Assembly (NCBI GenBank): GCA_044376515.1 | Contig: JBILKV010000153.1 | Location: 1-10,301 of the forward strand | Source: Chth-196 sp044376515 | GTDB lineage: Bacteria > Verrucomicrobiota > Verrucomicrobiia > Chthoniobacterales > Chthoniobacteraceae | DNA: 10,301 nucleotides | Direction of reading: 5' to 3' | Shown here: positions 1 through 6,726 of the stretch, piece after piece | Layout: each line of letters starts with the position of its first letter | Position numbering within the stretch: position 1 is the first letter of the stretch | Made by a program: the position numbers and the translations under genes | Notes under the pieces: model-generated | Seen by the model: the letters and a program-made list of their open reading frames with translations, nothing else | What the model was told of the DNA's origin: nothing | The model's database searches: none

Positions 1-235
1 ACGCTGCCAATAGAGGGCGCGCGCCCCGTGGGTAACGCGCCGACAGCGCGCGGGGGTCGAAACAAGCATGGGTGACATTGCAGCGGCCACCGCCCGAAAT
101 CCGGACCTTGGCGAGCGGCAGTGGACCTTTTTCTAGCAGCAGGACACGGGTTCCGGGGCGGGCTTCGGCGGCGGCTATGGCGCCAAAGTAGCCCGCGGCT
201 CCTCCGCCGATGACAAGGATGTCGGTCTCTTGCAT
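1..235 (-). CDS. HI0933/YhiN-family flavoprotein, N-terminal part (runs off the window)
   Basis: My translation of the minus strand from the ATG at 235 gives 78 codons with no stop before the window edge, so the gene is cut and not broken. Residues 6-15 (ILVIGGGAAG) are the dinucleotide-binding GxGxxG of a Rossmann fold. Residues 46-54 (ISGGGRCNV) are the hallmark loop of the HI0933/YhiN family of NAD(P)/FAD-dependent oxidoreductases, and the following YPRG (68-71) is also usual in that family. These proteins bind FAD; their physiological substrate is poorly known, although automatic annotation often names them after a bile-acid reductase (BaiN), which should not be assumed here. The start lies 7 nt after the stop of the ABC exporter gene, so the two are very likely co-transcribed. 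No Shine-Dalgarno is visible. The family assignment is firm; the function is open. Confidence 0.9.
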   Translation of the reverse strand, partial: MQETDILVIGGGAAGYFGAIAAAEARPGTRVLLLEKGPLPLAKVRISGGGRCNVTHACFDPRALSARYPRGARPLLAA

Positions 236-242
236 TGGGGGC

Positions 243-1958
243 CTAGCGCAGGTCGCTGTTGCGGCAAAGCTTTGCGTAGATGCCGTCAAGCGTCTGGAGT
301 TCCGCATGCCGCCCACGCTCGACAATGCGGCCGCGTTCGAGCACGAGGATCTGGTCGGCGTTGCGCACGGTGGAAAGACGGTGGGCGATAACAAAGCACG
401 TGCGCTTTTGCATGAGGCGCTCGAGTGCCTGTTGGATCTGGCGCTCCGTCTCAGTATCGACGCTGGCGGTGGCCTCGTCGAGGATCAGCACCGGTGGGTC
501 CTTGAGCAGCATCCGTGCGATGGCGATGCGCTGCTTTTCCCCCACGCTCAGCTTCACGCCGCGCTCGCCGACCAGCGTGTCGAGGCCTTCGGGGAGGCGC
601 GCCACAAAAGCCTCCGCATTCGCCGTGGAGAGGGCCTGTTGCAGTGCCTCTTCGGTCGCGTCGCGCCGGCCGAACAGCAGGTTCTCCCGGAGTGTTCCGT
701 TGAAAAGGAAACTCTCCTGCGTGACCATGCCGACCGCCTCGCGGAGTGCGGCCCGCGGGAGGTCGCGGACGGGGCGCCCGTCAAGAAGGAGCTCCCCGCT
801 GTCGTATTCGTAGAAACGCGGCAGCATCTGGACCACGGTGGACTTGCCGGCACCCGTCTCGCCAACAAGCGCCACCGTTTCGCCGGGGCGTGCATGCAGC
901 GTGATGTCGCGCAGCACCGGAACGTCGGGCCTGTACGAGAAGCAAAGATCTCGGAATTCGACCTCGCCGCCTACGAAGAGCGGGCCGCGGAATGCGCCGT
1001 CGTCGGGTTCCGCAGGTTCGTCGAGAATTTCAAAGACCCTTTCGCCCGCAGCCCTTCCGGCCTGGAGGATCTGGTTGAGTTGGTGGAGCCTGCCGATGGG
1101 TTCGTAGAGGAAGCCCGCCAGCAGGAGGAAGCCGGCGAGGTCGCCCACGCTCATTTCCCCCCGGAGGACGGCCCGCGCGCCAAGTGCCACCACGAGGGTC
1201 GTGCCCAGTGAGGCGAGCAGGGACATCGAGGGGTTATAGACCGCCCAAATCCGCATCACGACCAGCGTCGCCTTCTGCAGTGCGGCGCTGAAGGCATTGA
1301 ACCGGCCGTGCTCCTCCTCCTCGCGAACGTAGGTCTTGATCTGGCGGATCCCGGCGAGGTTGTCGTGAAGCAGCGCGTTCATCGCGGAGGAGGCCTTGCG
1401 CTGGCCGCGGTAGCGGAGCTTTGCGGTGAGGGTGTAGGCGAGCGCGCCGCCCGCCAGAAACGGCACGGGTGCCAGGCTCCAAAGTGCCAGCGAGGGGTGG
1501 TAGGAAAAAAGCATCGATGCGACGATGACCACCTGCAGGGCGGCCACCGCCCCCTGTTCGACGCCGTCGATGAGGACGCGTTCGACGGCGTTGACGTCTT
1601 CCATGACGCGTGTCATGACGTCGCCTGTGGAGCGGTTGTCAAACCAGCGCAGTGGCAGCCTCTGGATGTGGGAGTAGAGGTCGCTGCGCAGGTCGAAAAT
1701 AACCTTCTGCTCGAAACTGTTGTTGAGCAGGATGCGGAGGGAATTGAGCATGTCGCGCGCCACAAAGGCTGCGAGCGCCCAGCCGACCAGTTCCCCGAGC
1801 TTTTCGCCGCGCCCTTGGCGCACCTCGTCGATGATGAGTTGCGTGACCTTTGGGAAAACAATGACCAGCGCGGTGGAGAGCAGCGCGCACAAGAGCGTGC
1901 CCGCAGCCCATCTTGGGTAGCGCCGCAGGTAGCGGAAGACCCGCAGAACCGTCTTCAC
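243..1958 (-). CDS. MsbA-like ABC exporter, fused membrane and ATPase domains
   Basis: The 571-residue protein has the usual half-transporter layout, working as a dimer in the inner membrane. An N-terminal six-helix exporter domain covers about residues 15-305 and contains the conserved coupling segment near LPLRWFDNRSTGD (101-113). A nucleotide-binding domain covers about 330-571, with Walker A GETGAGKST (366-374), Q-loop Gln414, signature LSVGE (470-474), Walker B VLILDE (490-495) and switch His526 in IAHRLST. The signature is a variant of the usual LSGGQ. The family includes lipid A flippases (MsbA) and drug or peptide exporters, and the substrate cannot be read from sequence. The start is the GTG at 1958, which overlaps the stop of the PfkB gene as GTGA; GAGG a few bases upstream is one of the few plausible Shine-Dalgarno sites in the window. 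An acyltransferase lies upstream in the same gene run, compatible with an envelope lipid role, but this is inference. Confidence 0.95.
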   Translation of the reverse strand: MKTVLRVFRYLRRYPRWAAGTLLCALLSTALVIVFPKVTQLIIDEVRQGRGEKLGELVGWALAAFVARDMLNSLRILLNNSFEQKVIFDLRSDLYSHIQRLPLRWFDNRSTGDVMTRVMEDVNAVERVLIDGVEQGAVAALQVVIVASMLFSYHPSLALWSLAPVPFLAGGALAYTLTAKLRYRGQRKASSAMNALLHDNLAGIRQIKTYVREEEEHGRFNAFSAALQKATLVVMRIWAVYNPSMSLLASLGTTLVVALGARAVLRGEMSVGDLAGFLLLAGFLYEPIGRLHQLNQILQAGRAAGERVFEILDEPAEPDDGAFRGPLFVGGEVEFRDLCFSYRPDVPVLRDITLHARPGETVALVGETGAGKSTVVQMLPRFYEYDSGELLLDGRPVRDLPRAALREAVGMVTQESFLFNGTLRENLLFGRRDATEEALQQALSTANAEAFVARLPEGLDTLVGERGVKLSVGEKQRIAIARMLLKDPPVLILDEATASVDTETERQIQQALERLMQKRTCFVIAHRLSTVRNADQILVLERGRIVERGRHAELQTLDGIYAKLCRNSDLR

Positions 1959-2872
1959 CGGAGGACCTCGAACTGACTGAGCAGACGGAAAGCCTGGTAG
2001 CGCGCGGCGATGTCGTTCTGGGTGAGGGTGCGTAGCCGTTCCAGACTGAACGCTTCAACGTTGAAACTGGCCAGCACACTTCCGAAAACGACGCCGTGGC
2101 GGAGTTGCTCGAAGCTGACCGCGCCTGTGGCGTTTGCCGCGAGGTATCCGGCGAGGCCGCCGGCAAAGGTATCCCCAGCGCCGGTGGGGTCGTGGATGTC
2201 CTCGAGCGGATAGGCGGCGCAGGAGAAGAAATCGTCCTGCCCGAAGAGGAGGCAGCCGTGTTCGCCTTTTTTAATGGCGACGAACTGCGGTCCCATGGAG
2301 CGGATCTTGTGGCCTGCCTTGATGAGGCTGGTCTCACCGGTGAACTGCCGCGCCTCGCCGTCGTTGAGGATCAGCATGTCCACGCGACGCAGGAGCGCCT
2401 CGAGGTCGCCCCGGGCAATGTTGATCCAGAGGTCCATGGTGTCGGCGATCACAAAGCGCGGGCGCTCCATTTGGTCGAGCACATGGCTTTGGAGCGAGGG
2501 GGCGATGTTGGCCAGCAGCACGAAGGGCGAATCCGCGTAGGGGGCGGGAAGCGTCGGCGTGAAGTGTTCGAACACGTTGAGCTCCACCGAACGGGTTTCG
2601 CGGACGTTCATGTCCCACATGTACTCGCCCGACCATCGGAACGTCTTGCCCGGGAGCTGTTGCAGACCGCCCAGATCGATCTGGCGCCCGCGCAGGAAGG
2701 TCAGGTGTTCCGCCGGAAAATCCTCCCCGACCACGCCGACGAGTTTGACCGGCGTGAAAAAGCTGGCACCGACGGCGGCGTAACTGGCCGAACCGCCGAG
2801 CAGGTCGGCGTGTTCCTCCACGGGGGTTTTGACGGTATCAAGGGCGATGGAACCAACAACGAGTACAGACAT
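1955..2872 (-). CDS. PfkB/ribokinase-family sugar (or nucleoside) kinase
   Basis: This 305-residue protein has the length and both signatures of the PfkB family, cytoplasmic kinases that phosphorylate a sugar or nucleoside hydroxyl with ATP. GGSASYAA (26-33) is the N-terminal glycine-rich substrate-side motif. DPTGAGDTFAGG (228-239) is the C-terminal motif, in which Asp234 is the expected catalytic base and GAGD forms the anion hole. ILNDGEA (168-174) matches the conserved N-x-x-E metal/phosphate region in shape. The substrate cannot be assigned: fructose, ribose, adenosine and other kinases share this pattern, so I give no symbol. The start is the ATG at 2872, preceded by a pyrimidine-rich leader with no Shine-Dalgarno. 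The gene follows folD by 60 nt and its stop overlaps the GTG start of the ABC exporter by 4 nt, which suggests coupled translation of the two. Confidence 0.93.
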   Translation of the reverse strand: MSVLVVGSIALDTVKTPVEEHADLLGGSASYAAVGASFFTPVKLVGVVGEDFPAEHLTFLRGRQIDLGGLQQLPGKTFRWSGEYMWDMNVRETRSVELNVFEHFTPTLPAPYADSPFVLLANIAPSLQSHVLDQMERPRFVIADTMDLWINIARGDLEALLRRVDMLILNDGEARQFTGETSLIKAGHKIRSMGPQFVAIKKGEHGCLLFGQDDFFSCAAYPLEDIHDPTGAGDTFAGGLAGYLAANATGAVSFEQLRHGVVFGSVLASFNVEAFSLERLRTLTQNDIAARYQAFRLLSQFEVLR

Positions 2873-2905
2873 GAGGTGGAAAGGGTGGAATGGAAAGCAT
2901 GGTCC

Positions 2906-2922
2906 GCCGGAGCGCTTCCGGC
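2906..2922 (-). other. Intercistronic hairpin between folD and the PfkB kinase gene
   Basis: The bases gccgga (2906-2911) and tccggc (2917-2922) form a perfect 6-bp stem, extended by a G-U pair that leaves a 3-nt loop. It begins about 10 nt after the folD stop. No T-run follows on the minus strand, so it does not look like an intrinsic terminator. It could stabilise or mark a processing point in a shared transcript, or it may be chance in GC-rich DNA. Confidence 0.35.
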
Positions 2923-2932
2923 AAACGCGGAT

Positions 2933-3832
2933 TTAGGCCGCCGGGCGTGGGGCCTGATGCGTAAGCCTCTGGCAGGCCAGCACGGTGTTGTGCATCAGCA
3001 TTGCGATCGTCATGGGACCGACACCGCCCGGCACCGGGGTGATTGCGCGGCACTTCGGGGCGACCTCCTCGAAAGCAACGTCGCCGACAAGTTTAGTGCC
3101 CTTTGGCGAGCCCGGATCATCGACGCGGTTGATGCCCACATCGATCACCACCGCGCCTTCACGCACAAAGTCAGCCGTCACAAACTCCGGCCGCCCGATG
3201 GCCGCGATAAGAATATCCGCGCTTCGGCAAACCCCCGGAAGGTCCCGGGTTCGGGAGTGGGCGACGGTGACCGTGGCGTCCCCCCCGGGGCCCTTCTGCA
3301 TGAGCAGGAGCGCCATGGGCTTGCCTACAATCATCGAGCGCCCCAGAACCACCGCATGCGCGCCCGCCGTTTCGACGCCCGCCTCGATTAGGAGTCGCTG
3401 GCAGCCCAGGGGCGTGCAGGGCACAAAGGCCTCGGGATCCCCGAGGGCGACCTTGGCGACGTTGACCGGATGGAATCCGTCGACGTCCTTGCACGGATCG
3501 ATCGCCTCGATGATCGCGCGTTCGTCGATGTGCGGCGGCGGCGGGGATTGCACAAGAATCCCGTGGATGGCTGGGTCCTCGTTGAGCCGCCTCACCAGCG
3601 CAAGGAGGTCGCTCTGCGAGGTAGACGCCGGCAACTCGAATTTTTCGGAATGCATTCCAATCTCGCGGCATACCCGGTCCTTGGAACGGACGTAAGCGCG
3701 GGAGGCTGGATCCTCCCCTACGAGCACGACTGCGAGACCAGGCACGTGGCCCGCGGCCTTGAGCCGTTCCACGGAGGCGAGCGTTTCTAGTTGGATCTTG
3801 TGGGCGATGGCCTTGCCGTCGATGAGCGTCAT
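2933..3832 (-). CDS. folD: Bifunctional methylenetetrahydrofolate dehydrogenase/cyclohydrolase FolD
   Basis: FolD interconverts 5,10-methylene-, methenyl- and 10-formyl-tetrahydrofolate in the cytoplasm, supplying one-carbon units for purines and formyl-Met-tRNA. The 299-residue product has every family hallmark: YVRSK (47-51) with catalytic Lys51, GILVQSPPPP (91-100) with the active-site Gln95, KDVDGFHP (115-122), PCTPLG (138-143), the dinucleotide-binding GRSMIVGKP (164-172) and the C-terminal PVPGGVGPMT (266-275). The frame is open a further 52 codons upstream to 3988, but that extension is low-complexity and overlaps the DUF374 gene. The ATG at 3832, giving MTLIDGK, matches the normal FolD N-terminus and the family's usual length, so I chose it. 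The gene lies 80 nt after the acyltransferase and 60 nt before the PfkB kinase, in the same direction, and is probably part of the same operon. Confidence 0.98.
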   Translation of the reverse strand: MTLIDGKAIAHKIQLETLASVERLKAAGHVPGLAVVLVGEDPASRAYVRSKDRVCREIGMHSEKFELPASTSQSDLLALVRRLNEDPAIHGILVQSPPPPHIDERAIIEAIDPCKDVDGFHPVNVAKVALGDPEAFVPCTPLGCQRLLIEAGVETAGAHAVVLGRSMIVGKPMALLLMQKGPGGDATVTVAHSRTRDLPGVCRSADILIAAIGRPEFVTADFVREGAVVIDVGINRVDDPGSPKGTKLVGDVAFEEVAPKCRAITPVPGGVGPMTIAMLMHNTVLACQRLTHQAPRPAA

Positions 3833-3885
3833 AGTTGGCGGGAGTGTGGGCAGCGGCGCTACAGGAGACAAGGCAGCAGGAGAAG

Positions 3886-3904
3886 GCCCGCAACGGTGGC
3901 GGGC
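3886..3904 (-). other. Hairpin between the DUF374 gene and folD
   Basis: A 6-bp perfect stem of gcccgc (3886-3891) and gcgggc (3899-3904) with a 7-nt loop lies just after the stop of the acyltransferase gene. The minus-strand sequence after it is pyrimidine-rich but has no T-run, so it is at best a weak or Rho-type end, or an mRNA stability element. It may be chance in GC-rich DNA. Confidence 0.25.
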
Positions 3905-3912
3905 GCCTCTGG

Positions 3913-4563
3913 TTAAGGGGCTGTTGTGGCTCTCGCGGTGCGGGCCCCGGCTTCGTTTCTCTCGGGTGGCGCACCCAGCAGCGCGCATAGTCCGGCGGTG
4001 TCCTCAGTGGTGAACACCACGGGCGCAAGCATGGTAACGGTGACGCGCGAAAAAGGTTTGGGGATTCTGAATCTATCCCAACTTTTGATTTCCCAGTAGC
4101 GTTCGTAGTCCACTCGGATCGCCATGACGGGAAAACCCGTCTTTATCGCCAGGCGGAGCAGGCCTGGACTGGCCTCGTACACGGGCCCCCGCGGGCCGTC
4201 GGGGGTGATTGCGACGTCCACTCCGCCCCTGAGTTGGGCCCGCAACAGCATCAGAGCTTTCACGCCGCCACGGGAACTGGAGCCGCGGACCGCCTGCATT
4301 CCAAAGTTGGCCATGAAAGCCGAAAGTAGGGCGCCGTCGCGGCTCGGACTTGTCAGGATACTGACCGGATAGCACCGCCGGCAGAACCACTCGAAGATCA
4401 GGGGCAGGACAAGGATCCTGTTGTGCCAGACCCCGACGATGAAGGGGTTGCCCGGACTCCGGGTCCGGTAGCCCGCGAGGTCCGTATAGCTCCAGCGAAG
4501 TGTGCCTCCCAGGAGTTTGAGCAGAATGGTGGCGAGGCCGACCACCAGGGATTGCCAGTTCAC
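3913..4563 (-). CDS. DUF374 lysophospholipid acyltransferase-family protein
   Basis: This 216-residue protein fits DUF374 (COG2121), predicted membrane-associated acyltransferases related to the glycerophosphate and lipid A acyltransferases. A hydrophobic N-terminus (about residues 5-20) probably anchors it at the membrane. GVWHNRIL (44-51) carries the likely catalytic His47. SPSRDGALL (72-80) with Asp76 and AITPDGPRGP (118-127) are the family's other signature blocks. The frame stays open to 4752, but that part is arginine- and proline-rich shadow of ubiX. The GTG at 4563 overlaps the ubiX stop as GTGA and gives a typical N-terminus, so I chose it. The last 25 or so residues form a polar, alanine- and arginine-rich tail of no known motif. 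Likely role: acyl transfer to a lipid A or phospholipid precursor. Family assignment is good; acceptor and donor are unknown. Confidence 0.9.
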   Translation of the reverse strand: MNWQSLVVGLATILLKLLGGTLRWSYTDLAGYRTRSPGNPFIVGVWHNRILVLPLIFEWFCRRCYPVSILTSPSRDGALLSAFMANFGMQAVRGSSSRGGVKALMLLRAQLRGGVDVAITPDGPRGPVYEASPGLLRLAIKTGFPVMAIRVDYERYWEIKSWDRFRIPKPFSRVTVTMLAPVVFTTEDTAGLCALLGAPPERNEAGARTARATTAP

Positions 4564-5114
4564 TCTGCGGGTTCTTTCCAGCGGAACATCCCGGGGCCGG
4601 GCAGGTCGAGTTGGTCTAGGATCCGATCGACAACGGTGTCCGCGATTGCGTTGAGGGTGGAGGCGCCCCCGTAGAAGGAGGGGGAGGCGGGGAGAATGGT
4701 GGCGCCGGCCTCGAGCAGGGTGACCACGTTCCGCGCGTGGATCAGGTTCCAAGGCATCTCCCGTGGAACCAGCAGTAGCTTGCGGCGCTCCTTTAAAAAA
4801 ACGTCGGCCGCCCGCAGAATGGTCGAGTCGCTCGTGCCGGCCGCAATGCGCCCGAGGGTTCCCATCGAACAGGGCACGATCACCATCGCGTCAAACCGCG
4901 CCGAGCCACTCACAAACGGTACGTTCATCGTCTTGTCTCCGTGCTGTTGGACGCCGGTGGGGACCACCAGTTCGCCGAGTTCCTCGCGCACCACCTGTCG
5001 GGCGTAGGTGCTGAAGACGAGGTGGATTTCGTGGGCGGCCGCGTCCAGACGGCTCAGGAGTCGCTGCAAATAAATGGCGCCGCTGGCTCCCGTTGCTGCG
5101 AGGACGATTTTCAT
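4560..5114 (-). CDS. ubiX: Flavin prenyltransferase UbiX
   Basis: UbiX joins a dimethylallyl unit to reduced FMN, making the prenylated flavin cofactor used by UbiD-type (de)carboxylases. The 184-residue length is normal. The FMN-binding TGASGA (8-13) and PCSMGTLGRIAAG (81-93) are present, followed by RAADVFLKERR (101-111), VPREMP (116-121) and PASPSFY (142-148). Arg101, Lys108, Arg118, Glu119 and Tyr148 match by motif and spacing the phosphate-binding and catalytic residues described for Pseudomonas UbiX, so the enzyme looks intact. The ATG at 5114 lies 18 nt after the xylB stop, and the gene's own stop overlaps the GTG of the DUF374 gene by 4 nt. No UbiD partner gene is visible in the window. 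In other bacteria the cofactor serves ubiquinone or menaquinone-type pathways or aromatic acid metabolism; which applies here cannot be told. Confidence 0.97.
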   Translation of the reverse strand: MKIVLAATGASGAIYLQRLLSRLDAAAHEIHLVFSTYARQVVREELGELVVPTGVQQHGDKTMNVPFVSGSARFDAMVIVPCSMGTLGRIAAGTSDSTILRAADVFLKERRKLLLVPREMPWNLIHARNVVTLLEAGATILPASPSFYGGASTLNAIADTVVDRILDQLDLPGPGMFRWKEPAE

Positions 5115-5132
5115 CGGGGTGGACGTTCCGGC

Positions 5133-6632
5133 CTAAAGCAGGCCCGCAGCGTGCATCCGGCGGGTGATCTCGCCTTGGCGCGCCAGAAGCGTTGCGTAGA
5201 CTGGCTGCAGTTTTTCATCGGGAACGCAGCGGCTCGCCGCATCGAGTTGGACCACGCGTCCGCACAGTTCGCGGAAGGTGACAGGCTTGCCCTGGGCTGC
5301 GTGGCAGGCGTAGGCCGCCTGAATCGCGGCTCCGAGGGCGGCCCCCTCCGCGCTGGCCAAGCAGACGGTCGCAGCTCCAAAAATGTCCGCGCAGATCTGC
5401 CGCCAAACCCCGCTGTTGCTGCCCCCGCCGGTGAGCCGGATCTCGGTGGGGCGGATGCCAAGCGAACGGAAACGGTTCAGCCCGTAGGCGAGCCCCAGGG
5501 TGACTCCCTCCATGACGGCTCGGGCCATGTGGGCAGGGGTCATGTTGGACGTGGTCAAACCGTGGAACATGCCGGTGCCGGCGGGAAGGTTCGGGGTGCG
5601 CTCGCCGTTAAGGTACGGGAGAAACAGGAGGCCCGCGGCGCCGGGGGGCGTCGTGAGAATCTGTTTCTCCATTTCCTCGTGGCTCCAGCCGAACAGTTTC
5701 CGGGTCTGCTCGGTGGCGACCGTCACGTTCATCGTGCAGACCAGGGGCATCCAGCGGTCCGTGGAGTCGCAGAACGCGGCGACCTCCCCCTCCTCGTCGA
5801 CGATCGGTTCTGCAGCGTGGGCGAAGACGGTGCCCGAGGTGCCGAGGCTGACCGTGACCACGCCGGGCTGGACGTTGCCCGTGCCGATGGCGCCCATCAT
5901 GTTGTCGCCTCCGCCAGCGCTGATGACCGGGCTGCGCCCGAGGCCCCACGCGACCCGCAGGTTGTCGCGCAACAGGCCGACCACGCTCCGCGAAGACACC
6001 AGCGGCGGCAGGGTTGCCGCCAGTTCAGGATCAATGAAATCAATGAGCGGCTTGCACCACTCTCTGGTCCGCACATCCATCAGGCCTGTACCCGACGCAT
6101 CCCCGAACTCCATGGAGCGCTCGCCGGTCAGGTGGAAGTTGATGTAATCGTGGGGGAGCAGCACCGATTCGAGCGCCTTGTAGTGCTGTGGCTCGTTTTG
6201 TTTGAGCCAGAGGATTTTGGGGGCGGTATAACCGGGCAACATCGCGTTTCCCGAAAGTTTGATGAGTTCGTCGGCGCCGCCAAATTCGGCCTCGAACTGT
6301 TTGCACTGGTCTACCGTCGAGGTGTCGCACCACAGCTTCGCCGGCCGGATCACCCCACCCTTGGCGTCGAGCGGTACAAAGCCGTGCTGCTGGCCACTGA
6401 CGCCGATGGCAGCGACCTCCTGTTTCCGCGCGCCAAGAGCAGCCAGCACCTCCCTGACCGTCGCGTCTACCGCCTCCACCCACTCTTGCGGATCTTGTTC
6501 CATGTGGCCGGGCGGTAGGCCTTCGATGAGTCCGTACGCCTTTTGTGCGGAGGCCAGAACCTGGCCGGTGGCCACATCCAGCGCGATGGTTTTGGTGGAC
6601 TGCGTACCGCTGTCGATGCCCAGAGCAATCAT
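5133..6632 (-). CDS. xylB: Xylulokinase (FGGY family)
   Basis: XylB phosphorylates D-xylulose with ATP to xylulose 5-phosphate, feeding the pentose phosphate pathway. The 499-residue length fits. The N-terminal ATPase motif is GIDSGTQSTK (5-14). SGQQHG (79-84) corresponds to the SGQMHG-type block of E. coli XylB, and MLPGYTAPKILW (131-142) is closely like its MMPGFTAPKLLW. GGGDN (240-244) holds the expected catalytic Asp243. GERTPN (343-348) and TGGGSNSGVWRQ (401-412) are the C-terminal FGGY signatures. One departure is WCDTST (101-106), where E. coli has WNDGR. The frame extends 35 codons upstream to 6737, but the ATG at 6632 (MIALGIDSGT) puts the phosphate-binding loop at the expected place. 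It is the first gene of the minus-strand run and is divergent from the glyoxalase gene. No xylose isomerase or transporter is nearby, so physiological substrate rests on homology. Confidence 0.93.
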   Translation of the reverse strand: MIALGIDSGTQSTKTIALDVATGQVLASAQKAYGLIEGLPPGHMEQDPQEWVEAVDATVREVLAALGARKQEVAAIGVSGQQHGFVPLDAKGGVIRPAKLWCDTSTVDQCKQFEAEFGGADELIKLSGNAMLPGYTAPKILWLKQNEPQHYKALESVLLPHDYINFHLTGERSMEFGDASGTGLMDVRTREWCKPLIDFIDPELAATLPPLVSSRSVVGLLRDNLRVAWGLGRSPVISAGGGDNMMGAIGTGNVQPGVVTVSLGTSGTVFAHAAEPIVDEEGEVAAFCDSTDRWMPLVCTMNVTVATEQTRKLFGWSHEEMEKQILTTPPGAAGLLFLPYLNGERTPNLPAGTGMFHGLTTSNMTPAHMARAVMEGVTLGLAYGLNRFRSLGIRPTEIRLTGGGSNSGVWRQICADIFGAATVCLASAEGAALGAAIQAAYACHAAQGKPVTFRELCGRVVQLDAASRCVPDEKLQPVYATLLARQGEITRRMHAAGLL

Positions 6633-6726
6633 AGGTGTGATTTGAAGGATGCCGCTTTGTCTCTTCCGCGGCGCCGCAGTATCGTCCACAACAGACGCCC
6701 GACAGGAAGCCCGAAAAAAGAAGCCC
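6633..6726. promoter_or_regulatory. Divergent intergenic region with weak promoter candidate and 10-bp palindrome
   Basis: These 94 nt separate the divergent starts of xylB and the glyoxalase gene, so both promoters should lie here or in the gene ends. On the plus strand TTGTCT (6657-6662) and TATCGT (6680-6685) are spaced by 17 nt, each matching 4 of 6 sigma70 consensus bases, 41 nt before the glyoxalase ATG. The spacer contains the perfect palindrome gcggcgccgc (6668-6677). On the minus strand GATACT (6683-6678) could be a -10 box for xylB but lacks a good -35. Such matches arise by chance, and sigma factor preferences in this lineage may differ, so this is only a candidate. Confidence 0.3.

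Noticed and set aside
210..1211. A 333-codon open frame on the plus strand opposite the ABC exporter.
   Set aside because: It is a mirror frame of the exporter's ATPase domain; the composition is that of a shadow frame.
2096..3391. A 431-codon open frame on the plus strand opposite the PfkB kinase gene and folD.
   Set aside because: It spans two real genes and the gap between them on the other strand, and its product resembles no family I know.
3833..3988. N-terminal extension of folD by 52 codons.
   Set aside because: It overlaps the acyltransferase gene, is low-complexity, and the internal ATG gives the canonical FolD start and length.
4564..4752. N-terminal extension of the DUF374 protein by 63 codons.
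   Set aside because: It lies wholly within ubiX and is Arg/Pro-rich; the GTG at the ubiX stop gives a normal family N-terminus.
4941..6518. A 525-codon open frame on the plus strand opposite xylB and ubiX.
   Set aside because: It is antisense to two well-identified genes. GC-rich codon use on one strand keeps the mirror frame open. The product is low-complexity, rich in Arg, Ala, Gly and His, with no recognisable motif.
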